DNA of 37,210 nt, taken from positions 1 through 37,210 of the forward strand of contig VGEN01000029.1 in the NCBI GenBank assembly GCA_016869285.1, written 5' to 3'. Below, piece after piece: positions 1 to 7,809 of the stretch; position 1 is the stretch's first letter; the number at the start of each line of letters is the position of its first letter. The DNA comes from Alphaproteobacteria bacterium. Lineage in GTDB: Bacteria > Pseudomonadota > Alphaproteobacteria > SHVZ01. The notes below the pieces were generated by a model. It did not search any database. It worked only from the letters and a program-made list of their open reading frames with translations, and was not told the origin of the DNA. Position numbers and translations under genes: made by a program.

Positions 1-127
1 AGAAAGTGAAGGCCGAATGGGCCCTCATCTGCACCGCTCACAACCTCTCAAAGCTCCACAGGGCGGCCTGAGCGGCCTGCCCCTCACACAAGCGCCTCGC
101 GCCGGAGCTACTTGGACAGGCTCCTAG
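1..127 (+). mobile_element. Right end of an IS1182-like insertion sequence (partial)
   Basis: The window opens inside the last codons of a transposase gene (stop at 69-71). About 50 non-coding bases follow, ending in GCTACTTGGACAGGCTCCTA (107-126), which is a plausible outer terminal inverted repeat. The family call rests on the transposase C-terminus. The exact end is inferred, because the left inverted repeat and any target duplication lie outside the window. The minus-strand reading frame that runs out of the flank into this sequence supports a junction near 127. Confidence 0.55.
3..71 (+). CDS. IS transposase, C-terminal 22 residues only (partial)
   Basis: The third frame reads KVKAEWALICTAHNLSKLH and then RAA before a TGA stop. 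The pattern K-V-K-x-E-W-A-L-x-C-x-A-H-N-L-x-K-L is how DDE transposases of the IS1182 type (PF13751-like C-terminus) end, just after the last catalytic helix. The rest of the gene lies upstream of the window, so neither the DDE triad nor intactness can be judged. The recognition is by eye from a short but distinctive tail. Confidence 0.7.
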   Translation, partial: KVKAEWALICTAHNLSKLHRAA

Positions 128-172
128 GGCGAGCGCCATTGCCCCGCCCGCGACGACCGTCCTCAACGCCAT
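38..172 (-). pseudogene. Start of a gene apparently cut by the IS end
   Basis: On the minus strand an ATG at 172 follows a G-rich ribosome-binding site (GGGGGG, six bases upstream). It encodes a hydrophobic start, MALRTVVAGGAMALAL, typical of an export signal. At about 127 the frame runs into the proposed IS terminus and continues there by chance to a stop at 38. The junction reads L-G-A-C, so the chimera carries a lipoprotein-like lipobox supplied partly by IS sequence. The simplest reading is a secreted or lipoprotein gene whose body was displaced by IS insertion. It could also be a chance ORF. Confidence 0.3.
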
Positions 173-261
173 CACTTGCCCCCCAGCATGACGGTTTCCT
201 GGCTGCAAGATAGGGCGCGCGAGCCTGATATCCAATCTCAATCAGCCCGATCACATTTGCA

Positions 262-462
262 TTAAGAGGCCAGGCGACGCAGGTGGTCGAGGAAAGTTGG
301 GCCGTCGACCGGCACCTCGGCCGAACGGCCGACCTGCTCGAGGCGCGGCGGGCGCCGCCCGAGGCCTGAGGCGTCCGGCTCGGCTGCCGGCGGAATCGGC
401 GGATAGGGGCGCGCGAAGACCAAGAGCGAGGGGTAGGTCGACGAGAGAGCCATCTGCTGCAT
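262..462 (-). CDS. Small hypothetical protein (66 aa)
   Basis: I do not recognise this ORF. Its start is chosen because ATG at 462 has a perfect AAGGAGG ribosome-binding site eight bases upstream, which few chance ORFs in GC-rich DNA have. The protein begins MQQMALSSTYPSLLVFARPY and has a proline-rich stretch (PYPPIPP). Its C-terminal half is basic and ends in a short helix-like segment (FLDHLRRLAS). There is no signal peptide or metal motif. The dyad array at 531-594 lies about 70 bases upstream of the start, where an operator or leader would sit. Whether it is expressed is unknown. Confidence 0.4.
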   Translation of the reverse strand: MQQMALSSTYPSLLVFARPYPPIPPAAEPDASGLGRRPPRLEQVGRSAEVPVDGPTFLDHLRRLAS

Positions 463-530
463 GTGGCCGCCTCCTTGCGGCTTGGATGGCCCCATTCTCA
501 AGCGATGCCTGGGCGGGGTCTGTGCGGCCT

Positions 531-594
531 CTCACCGTGTGAGACGCCGCACCGTGTGAGTCCCCGCACGACGTGCGCCCGCGCACGGTGTGCG
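531..594. repeat. Four 13-bp dyads at exact 17-bp spacing
   Basis: Dyads lie at 531-543, 548-560, 565-577 and 582-594, each with 5-bp arms around a 3-bp centre and separated by 4-bp spacers. They read CTCAC-CGT-GTGAG, CGCAC-CGT-GTGAG, CGCAC-GAC-GTGCG and CGCAC-GGT-GTGCG. Units 1, 3 and 4 are perfectly symmetric; unit 2 has one mismatch. The change from CTCAC to CGCAC is matched by GTGAG to GTGCG, so symmetry is kept while sequence changes. The array lies between the infC terminator and the small minus-strand ORF. It could be a cooperative operator, an iteron-like array or a series of RNA hairpins. Confidence 0.75.
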
Positions 595-613
595 CTCCGT
601 CACTCCCGAAACG

Positions 614-646
614 CCAGGGGCCCCTGCGCGCGGCAGAGGCCCCTGG
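614..646 (-). terminator. Terminator-like hairpin after infC
   Basis: On the minus strand CCAGGGGC pairs with GCCCCTGG, and the stem extends inward through CTCTG/CAGGG with a mismatch, around a GC-rich loop. It begins about 24 bases after the infC stop. The run that follows (CGTTTCGG) has only three consecutive T, so this is a strong hairpin with a poor U-tract. It probably ends the thrS-infC transcript, perhaps incompletely. Confidence 0.6.
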
Positions 647-669
647 TCGACTCCGCTGTCTGCCGTCGC

Positions 670-1209
670 CTATTTCGGCGCCAGCACCATGATCATCTGA
701 CGCCCTTCCATGCGCGGCATCTGCTCGACCTTCGACTTGTCGTCGAGGTCGGTCTTGACCCGCATGAGCACGTCCATGCCCAGCTCCTGGTGCGCCATCT
801 CGCGGCCGCGGAAGCGCATGGTCACCTTGACCTTGTCGCCTTCGCCGAGGAAGCGGACCATCGAGCGCATCTTGACGTCGTAGTCGTGGTCGTCGATGCC
901 GGGCCGGAGCTTGACCTCCTTGACCTCGATGATGCGCTGCTTCTTGCGAGCCTCGTTCTTCTTTTTCTGCTCCTCGTACTTGTATTTGCCGTAGTCGAGG
1001 ATCTTGCAGACGGGCGGCTCGGCCTGAGCGGCGATCTCCACCAGGTCCAGGCCGGCATCGACGGCTGCCTGAAGCGCATCGTTCAGGCTGACGACGCCGA
1101 CCATGTCGTTTCGCTCGTTGATCAGACGGACGCGCAGCGCCCGGATCTCGTCGTTGACGCGGGGGCCTTCACGGACCGGGGCCGCGTCAAGTGTGGGTCT
1201 GGGGGGTAT
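670..1209 (-). CDS. infC: Translation initiation factor IF-3, AUA start
   Basis: IF-3 binds the 30S subunit, blocks premature 50S joining and checks start-codon and initiator-tRNA pairing. The obvious ATG (1104) gives only 144 residues and cuts into the N-domain. The frame continues upstream through R-V-N-D-E-I-R and L-I-N-E-R-N-D, hallmark IF-3 N-domain sequence, to an ATA at 1207-1209. This ATA lies six bases after a perfect AAGGAG and directly after an in-frame TAG, giving 179 residues, the normal family length. Rare start codons (AUU, AUA, AUC) are characteristic of infC and underlie autorepression by IF-3. A lysine-rich linker (about residues 80-95) joins the N-domain to the C-domain. 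It lies 39 bases after thrS, probably co-transcribed. No rpmI or rplT follows. Confidence 0.95.
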   Translation of the reverse strand: MPPRPTLDAAPVREGPRVNDEIRALRVRLINERNDMVGVVSLNDALQAAVDAGLDLVEIAAQAEPPVCKILDYGKYKYEEQKKKNEARKKQRIIEVKEVKLRPGIDDHDYDVKMRSMVRFLGEGDKVKVTMRFRGREMAHQELGMDVLMRVKTDLDDKSKVEQMPRMEGRQMIMVLAPK

Positions 1210-1221
1210 CTAGCTCTCCTT
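1207..1221 (-). promoter_or_regulatory. infC ribosome-binding site with AUA start codon
   Basis: On the minus strand AAGGAG (1221-1216) is followed after six bases (AGCTAG) by ATA (1209-1207). The in-frame TAG immediately before ATA rules out any start further upstream. A strong Shine-Dalgarno with a weak start codon is the arrangement through which IF-3 represses its own translation in Escherichia coli. The same control here is inferred. Confidence 0.85.
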
Positions 1222-1248
1222 CGCTCAGTTGCAGCAGTCGTTGCGCCG

Positions 1249-3168
1249 TCAGCTCGACGGCGCAACGGCCTCTTCTTTAAGTCTATGGACGACATCCGGC
1301 AGCGCAAGGATTTCTTGAGCATTGCCTCCCAATCGGCGGAGCGCCACGGTCCGTCCTTCCGCTTCCTTCCGGCCGACCACGAGAAGCGCCGGGACCTTGG
1401 CCAGCGAGTGCTCCCGGACCTTGTAGTTGATCTTCTCGTTGCGGAGATCGATCTCGGCCCGGAGTCCCGCCTTCCTGAGCTCGGCCAGTACCTCGGCGGC
1501 ATAGGCATCGCCGTCCTGAGTCACCGTGGCCACCACCGCTTGTACCGGCGCCAGCCACATCGGGAAGCGCCCTGCATAATGCTCGATCAGCACGCCCATG
1601 AAGCGCTCGAAGGAGCCCAGGATCGCGCGATGCAGCATCACCGGGCGATGCTTCTGCCCATCCTCGCCGATGTAGCTCGCATCCAGCCGCTCCGGCATGA
1701 CGAAGTCGACCTGCAGCGTGCCGCACTGCCAGTCGCGACCGATCGCGTCGCGGAGCACGAATTCGAGCTTCGGCCCGTAGAAGGCGCCTTCGCCAGGGTT
1801 CATCGTGTAGGGAAGGCCGGTCGCCTCGATCGCCGCCTTGAGCGAGCCCTCGGCCTTGTCCCAGATCTCGTCCGTTCCGGCGCGCACCGCGGGTCGGTCC
1901 GAGAATTTGATGGCGACGTCCTCGAAGCCGAAATCCTTGTAGATCGAGCGGAGGAAGGCGCAGAAACGCACCGACTCCTCCGTGATCTGGTCTTCCGTGC
2001 AGAAGATGTGGCCGTCGTCCTGCGTGAAGGCGCGCACGCGCATGATGCCGTGGATCGAGCCTGACGGTTCGTAGCGATGGCAGGAGCCGAACTCGGCCAT
2101 GCGCAGCGGCAGGTCGCGATAGCTCTTGAGCCCCTGGCGGAAGATCTGCACCTGGCCCGGGCAGTTCATCGGCTTCAACGCGAGGATCTTTTCGTCCTCC
2201 GTCTGCGCGATGAACATGTTTGGGCGGTACTTCTCCCAATGGCCCGAGGCCTCCCACAACGCGCGGTCGAGAAGCTGCGGCGTCTTCACCTCGACATAGC
2301 CGACCTCCTCCAGTCGCCGGCGCATGTGGTGCTCGAGCGTGCGATAGAGCGTCCAGCCGTTCGGATGCCAGAAGACCGAGCCGACCGCCTCTTCCTGGAG
2401 ATGGAAGAGGTTCATCTCCTTGCCGATCTTGCGGTGGTCGCGCTTCTCCGCCTCATCGAGCTGATGCAAGTAGGCTTTGAGCTGATCCTCGCTCGGCCAG
2501 GCCGTGCCGTAGACGCGCTGGAGCTGCGCATTCTTGGCATCGCCGCGCCAATAGGAGCCGGCGAGCTTCATCAGCTTGAAGGCATGCCCGAGCTTGCCCG
2601 TCGAGGGCAGGTGCGGCCCGGTGCAGAGGTCCGTGAACCTGCCCTGGCTATAGATCGAGATATCCTCGTCCGCAGGGATCGTCGAGATGTGCTCGGCCTT
2701 GAAGCGCTCGCCGATCGACTCGAAGTACTTGACCGCCTGGTCGCGGTTCCAGACCTCGCGCGTGATCGGCTCGTCGCGGTCGACGATCTCGTGCATGCGC
2801 TTTTCGAGCCTGGCTAGATCCTCCGGCGTGAACGGCTCATCGCGATGGAAGTCGTAGTAGAAGCCGTTCTCGATCGAGGGGCCGAAGGTCACCTGGACCT
2901 TGTCGCCGTAGAGCTCCTTCGCCGCCTCGGCCAGCACATGGGCGGCGTCGTGGCGAAGAAGGTCGAGGGCATCGGCGCTCTTGGCCGTGACGATCTCGAT
3001 CCGGGCGTCCTTCTCGATCATGCGGACGAGGTCGATCATCTCGCCGTCGACCTTGACGGCAAGCGCGGCTTTGGCAAGGCCGGCGCCGATCGACTTGGCG
3101 ATCTCGGCACCGGAAACGGGATTGTCGAACCGACGGACGCTGCCGTCGGGAAGCGTGATCGCGGGCAT
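1249..3168 (-). CDS. thrS: Threonine--tRNA ligase
   Basis: This class II synthetase charges tRNA-Thr and edits mischarged serine. The 639 residues match the full-length bacterial enzyme. It has an N-terminal TGS domain (about 1-60) and an editing domain with H73 and H77 in the HxxxH motif plus C182 and H186. The catalytic core has the zinc ligands C336, H387 and H513, and is followed by a C-terminal anticodon-binding domain. These positions match E. coli ThrRS within two residues, so both catalysis and editing look intact. The ATG at 3168 has only a weak ribosome-binding site. The 175-base leader contains a run of six T on the minus strand (3220-3225) but no convincing attenuator. infC follows in the same direction. 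Confidence 0.98.
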   Translation of the reverse strand: MPAITLPDGSVRRFDNPVSGAEIAKSIGAGLAKAALAVKVDGEMIDLVRMIEKDARIEIVTAKSADALDLLRHDAAHVLAEAAKELYGDKVQVTFGPSIENGFYYDFHRDEPFTPEDLARLEKRMHEIVDRDEPITREVWNRDQAVKYFESIGERFKAEHISTIPADEDISIYSQGRFTDLCTGPHLPSTGKLGHAFKLMKLAGSYWRGDAKNAQLQRVYGTAWPSEDQLKAYLHQLDEAEKRDHRKIGKEMNLFHLQEEAVGSVFWHPNGWTLYRTLEHHMRRRLEEVGYVEVKTPQLLDRALWEASGHWEKYRPNMFIAQTEDEKILALKPMNCPGQVQIFRQGLKSYRDLPLRMAEFGSCHRYEPSGSIHGIMRVRAFTQDDGHIFCTEDQITEESVRFCAFLRSIYKDFGFEDVAIKFSDRPAVRAGTDEIWDKAEGSLKAAIEATGLPYTMNPGEGAFYGPKLEFVLRDAIGRDWQCGTLQVDFVMPERLDASYIGEDGQKHRPVMLHRAILGSFERFMGVLIEHYAGRFPMWLAPVQAVVATVTQDGDAYAAEVLAELRKAGLRAEIDLRNEKINYKVREHSLAKVPALLVVGRKEAEGRTVALRRLGGNAQEILALPDVVHRLKEEAVAPSS

Positions 3169-3343
3169 GGCTACTTCACGTATTTCCGAGGGTGGACCGC
3201 CTAGCGGAAGGCAGGGTCCAAAAAAGGCGCATACGCTCTATCAGGCGGAGCAGGCCTGGATAGTTCGGATAGTGGCCGCGGGCGCGGCGAGGAGGCACGA
3301 GCGATGGCGCATGGCTGAATCCACGGCGCATATATCAGAAAGC

Positions 3344-4264
3344 CTAGGTTTTCCGCAACCCGGCGAGGATCGATGCTTCCTGCAACACCTCGGCGACGGG
3401 CAGATCCGCCAGCGCCGGGCGGCGGATTGTGGCGACCTTGGCGCCGCGCGGCGCGCAGCGGGCGGGATCGCTCTCGTTCGAAAACACGACAAGCGACGGG
3501 CAGCCGACGGCAGCGGTCGCATGCATTGGCCCGGTGTCGTTGCCGATGGCGAGAAGGGCGCGTCGGGCGATGCCGGCAAGCTCCAGGACTGTGGTCCGCC
3601 CGGTAAGGTCGATCGCGGAGGGCACCCCGGCAGCGATGGTGCTGGCAAGATCCGCCTCGGCCGCCGTGCCCATGATCGCCGCGGCGATCCCGCGCCCGGC
3701 CAGCTCCTGCGCCAGGGCTGCGTAGTAGGGCCAGCGCTTCCCCGGACGGTGCCGCGAGCCGCCCGGAACCAGAATGGCAAAACGCTCCGGCAGCGCGAAG
3801 GGCGAAACATCGGCATCGAGCCAGTCGAGATCGGGCGCCGGCACCTGCGGGATTCCGGCCATGCGGAGCTGCTCGGCCTGGCGGTCGACGGTGTGCATCT
3901 CGACCCGGTTGGGGTTTTCATGCGGATGCGAGCAGAAGGGAGCCACGCCGGACCAGCGCGGCATGCCGATCAGGAAGAAGTAGGCCGAGGTACGGGTCGA
4001 GGTCTGCAGGTCGTAGACGCGCTCGAAGCGTGCGTCGCGCAGGCGGCCAACGGTCGCGAGCCAACGCGACAAGTTCCAGACCGGCGGCCGATCGTCTGCC
4101 CATACTTCCTGGAACCAGCCCGACGCCTGGAGCAGCTCGACATAGGGCGGGCCGGTAAGGGCGATCATGTGTGCGTCGGGATGGTGGCGGCGGATGGCCT
4201 GGAACGGCCCGAGCGCCTGGATCAGATCGCCCAGGGAGCCATGACGGATCGTCAGTATCTTCAC
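3344..4264 (-). CDS. Glycosyltransferase family 9 (heptosyltransferase-like)
   Basis: The protein resembles ADP-heptose:LPS heptosyltransferases (WaaC/WaaF/RfaF), GT-B enzymes that extend the lipopolysaccharide inner core at the cytoplasmic membrane face. The GTG at 4264 gives a start of (M)KILTIRHGSLGDLIQALGPF, the classic N-terminus with G-D-L/I. The C-domain has LVPGGSRHRPGKRWP, the nucleotide-sugar-binding loop, and GNDTGPMHATAAVGCP, the family signature near the donor site. The length of 306 residues fits. Its start overlaps the stop of the upstream glycosyltransferase as GTGA, so translation is probably coupled. An open frame extends further upstream but only through the neighbour's coding sequence. 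The exact sugar cannot be assigned. Confidence 0.88.
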   Translation of the reverse strand: MKILTIRHGSLGDLIQALGPFQAIRRHHPDAHMIALTGPPYVELLQASGWFQEVWADDRPPVWNLSRWLATVGRLRDARFERVYDLQTSTRTSAYFFLIGMPRWSGVAPFCSHPHENPNRVEMHTVDRQAEQLRMAGIPQVPAPDLDWLDADVSPFALPERFAILVPGGSRHRPGKRWPYYAALAQELAGRGIAAAIMGTAAEADLASTIAAGVPSAIDLTGRTTVLELAGIARRALLAIGNDTGPMHATAAVGCPSLVVFSNESDPARCAPRGAKVATIRRPALADLPVAEVLQEASILAGLRKT

Positions 4265-5418
4265 GCCGCGCTCTGCTGCCCGGCCGCGCGCGTAAGCGCC
4301 TCGTGATAGACCGCGAGCGTCGAGTCGCACATTTTCTGCTGGTCGAACTTCTCGCGCACATGGGCGATGGCAATCTCGGCAAGGCGAAGGCGCGTCTCCG
4401 TGGGGAGGTCCACTGCATCGGTGAGCGCGGTCGCCAGCGCTTCGGCGTCGCCCGGCGGAACCAGCCAGCCGGTGACCTCCGGCAGGACGGTCTCGCGCGA
4501 GCCGCCATGATCGGTCGCTATCACCGGACGCCCCATCGCCTGGGCCTCGACCGAGACGCGGCCGAACCCTTCAGGATCGGTCGAGGCGGAAACCACGACA
4601 TCGGCCAGCATGTAGGCCGCCGGCATGTCCTGGCAGTCGCCGACGATACGGACCTGGCCGGAGAGCCCTTGGCCGGCAACCAGCCGTTCGAGTTCCTCGC
4701 GATACTGCGTGCGGCCCTGCTCGGATCCGGCGAGCACGCAGACGATGTCCTTGCGCTTGAGCAGTGTCAGCGCCTCGATCAGCACCGTCTGGCCTTTCCA
4801 GCGGGTGAGGCGGCCGGGCAGCAGCACGACCGGAACGCCGTCCGGAAGGCGCCAATCCTTCGCCAGCTGCAGCATCCGATGCGGCTGCATGCGCTCGGGC
4901 GCGAAGCGCTCGAAGTCGATGCCGCGCGGGATGACGCGCAGCCGCTCGCGCGGGACCTTGTAGGTCTCGACGATGTGGCGGGCGATGAATTCGGAGATGG
5001 CGATCGTGGGTTCGCCCCGGACCATGACGGCATTGTAGAGCCGCTTGAATGCGTTCCCGGCGCCGTAGGTTCCGTGGAAGGTGGTGACGAACGGGATGCC
5101 GAGCCGCTTGGCGGCGGTCCAGGCCGACCAGGCCGGCGCCCGGCTCCGCGCGTGAACCAGGCTGACGCCCTCGGCCTGGATGAGGCGGGAGATCCGGTCG
5201 ATATTGCTGCGGATGACGAAGGGATTCTTGGTGTCGAGCGGCAGGGCGACGTGGCGCGCGCCGGCGCGCTCGAGCTCACGGACCATCCTGCCGCCGGCTG
5301 AGGCGACGACCGAGCGCCAGCCGGCCTTGACCGTGGCCGCGGCGATCTGCACCGCGCCGCGCTCGACCCCCCCGGTTTCGAGCGCAGGCAGGACTTGCAG
5401 GATAGTGGGTACGGTCAT
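4261..5418 (-). CDS. Glycosyltransferase family 4
   Basis: This is a retaining GT-B glycosyltransferase of the group 1/GT4 type, probably acting in LPS-core or other surface-polysaccharide assembly. The N-domain begins with I-L-Q-V-L-P-A-L-E-T-G-G-V-E-R-G, the acceptor-side glycine loop. The C-domain has LLPGRLTRWKGQ, the donor-binding segment, then PEGFGRVSVEAQAMGRPVI, the E-x7-E motif, followed by a DHGGSRE loop. The 385 residues are typical. It is the first gene of a two-gene unit with the GT9 gene, which it overlaps by four bases. The alpha/beta hydrolase gene starts divergently 39 bases away. The donor sugar is unknown. Confidence 0.9.
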   Translation of the reverse strand: MTVPTILQVLPALETGGVERGAVQIAAATVKAGWRSVVASAGGRMVRELERAGARHVALPLDTKNPFVIRSNIDRISRLIQAEGVSLVHARSRAPAWSAWTAAKRLGIPFVTTFHGTYGAGNAFKRLYNAVMVRGEPTIAISEFIARHIVETYKVPRERLRVIPRGIDFERFAPERMQPHRMLQLAKDWRLPDGVPVVLLPGRLTRWKGQTVLIEALTLLKRKDIVCVLAGSEQGRTQYREELERLVAGQGLSGQVRIVGDCQDMPAAYMLADVVVSASTDPEGFGRVSVEAQAMGRPVIATDHGGSRETVLPEVTGWLVPPGDAEALATALTDAVDLPTETRLRLAEIAIAHVREKFDQQKMCDSTLAVYHEALTRAAGQQSAA

Positions 5419-5457
5419 CAGAGCGGGATAGGCAGAGACAGGCGGGCCCGAGCGTTC

Positions 5458-6222
5458 ATGACGATCGAAAGACTACCACGACCCGATGGTCACGAAATCG
5501 CGTTCCGCCGCGAGGAGGGGCGAGAACCCGGCCTCGTCTTCTTCAGCGGCTTCAATTCGAGCATGGCCGGAACCAAGGCGAGCTGGCTCGCCGAGCGATG
5601 CCGGCACGAGCGGCGTGCCTTTCTCCGCTTCGATGCCTTCGGACATGGCGAGTCGAGCGGCCGCCTCGCTGACGGAACGGTCGGGCGCTGGAAGGAGGAT
5701 GCGCTGGCGCTCCTCGACCGGGTGACGGAAGGTTCGCAGATTCTCATTGGCTCCAGCATGGGCGCCTGGATCGCCTCGCTTGCCGCCGAGGCGCGGCCCG
5801 AGCGAATCGCCGGATTCATCGGCATTGCCTCGGCGCCGGACTTCACGCGCGAGCTGATCGAGCCGTCCTTGTCGGAGGAGGCGAGGCGGGCGCTGGCAAG
5901 GGATGGCGTCTGGCTCCGCCCCTCGGCCTACGGTCCGGATCCTTACCCGATCGCGAAGCGTGCCTTGGACGAGGCGGCGGCGCATCTGATCCTGGCGAAG
6001 CGGATCCAGGTCGACTTCCCTGTGCGGCTGCTGCACGGCACCGTCGACCCCGATGTTCCGGTCGACCTGTCGCTTCGCCTGATGCGGACGCTGGATGGAC
6101 CCGACATCGCGGTGACGTTGATTCCCGGCGGCGACCACCGGCTCTCGGGCGCGCGCGACCTTGCGCTTCTCGGGCGGACGATCGATCAGCTTCTCGCCAA
6201 GGCAGCGAGGCCTTCGCGATAG
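5458..6222 (+). CDS. Alpha/beta hydrolase (ABHD10-like)
   Basis: This is a serine hydrolase of the alpha/beta fold, similar to the small carboxylesterase or thioesterase group that includes mitochondrial ABHD10. The nucleophile elbow G-S-S-M-G puts the serine at residue 100. The acid is probably D197 (HGTVDPDVP) and the base H227 (GGDHRLS). The oxyanion region lies at FFSGFNSS. The start is set at ATG 5458 (MTIERLPRPDG), because an upstream in-frame ATG would run into the divergent glycosyltransferase. No signal peptide is visible, so it should be cytoplasmic. The natural substrate is unknown. Its last 37 bases overlap the convergent SDR gene. Confidence 0.85.
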   Translation: MTIERLPRPDGHEIAFRREEGREPGLVFFSGFNSSMAGTKASWLAERCRHERRAFLRFDAFGHGESSGRLADGTVGRWKEDALALLDRVTEGSQILIGSSMGAWIASLAAEARPERIAGFIGIASAPDFTRELIEPSLSEEARRALARDGVWLRPSAYGPDPYPIAKRALDEAAAHLILAKRIQVDFPVRLLHGTVDPDVPVDLSLRLMRTLDGPDIAVTLIPGGDHRLSGARDLALLGRTIDQLLAKAARPSR

Positions 6223-7046
6223 GTCGGGTAGCGAAGCCGCACGCCGAGCTCCTCCTTGATGCGGCGGTTGGAGACGCGCTTCAGCTCGTCATAGAAGCTC
6301 CGCGCCATCGGCGAGAGGTTGGCCGCCTCGAACGGGGTTTCCGGCGGCGGCGCGATGCCGAGAAGCCGGCTCGCTTCGACGATCACGTCCTGGGGCGGTG
6401 CCGCCTCGTTGTCGCAGACGTTGTAGGCGGCCCCTGGATTTGGATGCGCCATCGAGGCTTCGAGCACCTGGACGATGTCCTCGACATGGATGCGCGAGAA
6501 GACCTGGCCCGGCTTGATCACGCGCTTGGCCGTTCCGGCGCGTAGCTGCTCGAAGGGGCCGCGGCCGGGCCCGTAGATGCCGGCAAGGCGGAAGAGGTGC
6601 ACAGGCCGTCCGTGCCGGCGCCACAGATCGAGCCAGGCCCTCTCGGCTTCGACGCGGCGGCGGCCGCGCTCGCCGATCGGTCGGAGGTCGCTGGTCTCGT
6701 CGACCCAGGCGCCGCCGCGATCGCCGTAGACGCCGGTGGTCGAGAGGTAGCCGATCCATTCCGTGTCGAGCGTGGCGATGGTATCGCCGTGCCGGTCGAT
6801 CGCCGGATCGCCCTCGTCGTCCGGCGGCACCGAGTCGAGCAGATGGGTCGTTCCGGCAAGGATGCCGGCGGCATCGGTGAGCGGCCGACTGCGATCGAAG
6901 AGATGGACCTCGAAGCCGTCGGCAACGAGCGCGGCGCGAGTCTCCGCTCGGCGAGCGGTGCCGGCCACAGTCCAGCCGCGCTGTCGCAGGGAGCGGGCGA
7001 GCGCTTGCGCCGAATAGCCGAGGCCGAAGCAGAAGAGGCGGGGCAT
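6186..7046 (-). CDS. Atypical SDR-family NAD(P)-binding protein (YeeZ-like)
   Basis: The N-terminus LFCFGLGYSAQALARSL forms a Rossmann dinucleotide-binding loop. YLSTTGVYGDRGGAWVDE matches the substrate-side strand of epimerase-like SDR proteins, and RLAGIYGPGRGPFEQL follows, typical of nucleotide-sugar epimerase relatives. The usual YxxxK catalytic lysine is not evident after the TGVYG tyrosine, so this is an atypical SDR whose chemistry cannot be stated. It has 286 residues and no signal peptide. The gene is convergent with the hydrolase (37-base overlap) and starts 34 bases from the divergent TPR gene. Confidence 0.82.
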   Translation of the reverse strand: MPRLFCFGLGYSAQALARSLRQRGWTVAGTARRAETRAALVADGFEVHLFDRSRPLTDAAGILAGTTHLLDSVPPDDEGDPAIDRHGDTIATLDTEWIGYLSTTGVYGDRGGAWVDETSDLRPIGERGRRRVEAERAWLDLWRRHGRPVHLFRLAGIYGPGRGPFEQLRAGTAKRVIKPGQVFSRIHVEDIVQVLEASMAHPNPGAAYNVCDNEAAPPQDVIVEASRLLGIAPPPETPFEAANLSPMARSFYDELKRVSNRRIKEELGVRLRYPTYREGLAALARS

Positions 7047-7080
7047 GGACGAGTAGGCTCCGGCGGCCTATCTAGCACGG

Positions 7081-7809
7081 GTGATCGCGACTCTGCTTCT
7101 TCTGGCGTTGCTCGCGCCGCCGGCGCGTGCCGAAATCATCGGCGGCGAAGCATCCTATCGTTCCTGCATGGCGCTGGCGCGCTCGAACCCGGCCGAGGGC
7201 GAGGAGCGCGCGCTCGGCATGATCGCGCTCAAGGGCGGCGCTCCGGCGCGGCATTGCCTGGCGACGGCGCTGCTCGGCCTCGGGCGCTACGCCAAGGCGG
7301 CCGAGGAATTTGTCCAGGTCGCGATCGAGGCACGCGAGCCGGATCTACGCGTCGAGGCGCTGGGACAGGCCGGCAATGTCTGGGTCATAGCCGGCGACCT
7401 GCCGCAGGCGGTCGCCGCATTCGGCGAGGCGATCAAGCTGCGATCCGACGATCCGGATCTCTTCGTCGACCGCGCCATCGCGTTAGCCGCAGCGGCGAAC
7501 TACTTCGAGGCGATCGACGACCTGAATCGCGCGATCGAGCTCGATGGCAAGCGCGCCGAGGCCTATGTCTTCCGCGCGACTGCCTATCGCTACGTCGATG
7601 CGCCGGATCTCGCGATCCAGGATGTCGAGGCGGCGCTGGCGCTCAAGCCCGGGCTGCCCGAGGCGCTGGTCGAGCGCGGCGTCCTGAGGCGCCTTGCGGG
7701 GAATGCAGCCGGAGCGCGCGCCGACTGGATCGCGGTTCTGCAGCGTGCGCCGGAAAGTCCCGCCGCCGATGCCGCGCGCGAGAATCTGGCGAAGCTCGAC
7801 GTGAAATGA
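7081..7809 (+). CDS. Secreted TPR-repeat protein
   Basis: A GTG start gives a short hydrophobic signal peptide, (M)IATLLLLALLAPPARA, with probable cleavage before EIIGG, so the protein is likely periplasmic. The rest is a run of helix pairs of about 34 residues that fit tetratricopeptide repeats, most clearly around residues 85-210 (AIKLRSDDPDLFVDRAIALA, AIELDGKRAEAYVFRATAYR, ALALKPGLPEALVERGVLR). TPR domains mediate protein-protein contacts, but the partner is unknown. No in-frame ATG occurs before residue 30, so the GTG is the only start that keeps the signal. The stop overlaps the next ATG as ATGA, which suggests coupled translation with the acetyltransferase. Confidence 0.82.
   Translation: MIATLLLLALLAPPARAEIIGGEASYRSCMALARSNPAEGEERALGMIALKGGAPARHCLATALLGLGRYAKAAEEFVQVAIEAREPDLRVEALGQAGNVWVIAGDLPQAVAAFGEAIKLRSDDPDLFVDRAIALAAAANYFEAIDDLNRAIELDGKRAEAYVFRATAYRYVDAPDLAIQDVEAALALKPGLPEALVERGVLRRLAGNAAGARADWIAVLQRAPESPAADAARENLAKLDVK

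Noticed and set aside
531-600. CRISPR array
   Set aside because: Units are only 17 bp with 4-bp gaps, there are no unique spacers of normal length, and no cas genes occur in the window.
463-2064. A 533-codon plus-strand frame opposite infC and thrS
   Set aside because: It is the mirror of two certain genes and has no family motif or ribosome-binding site.
3220-3225. A run of six T (minus strand) in the thrS leader as an attenuator or intrinsic terminator
   Set aside because: Only a 3-5 bp imperfect stem precedes it, and no T-box or leader-peptide threonine codons are evident.
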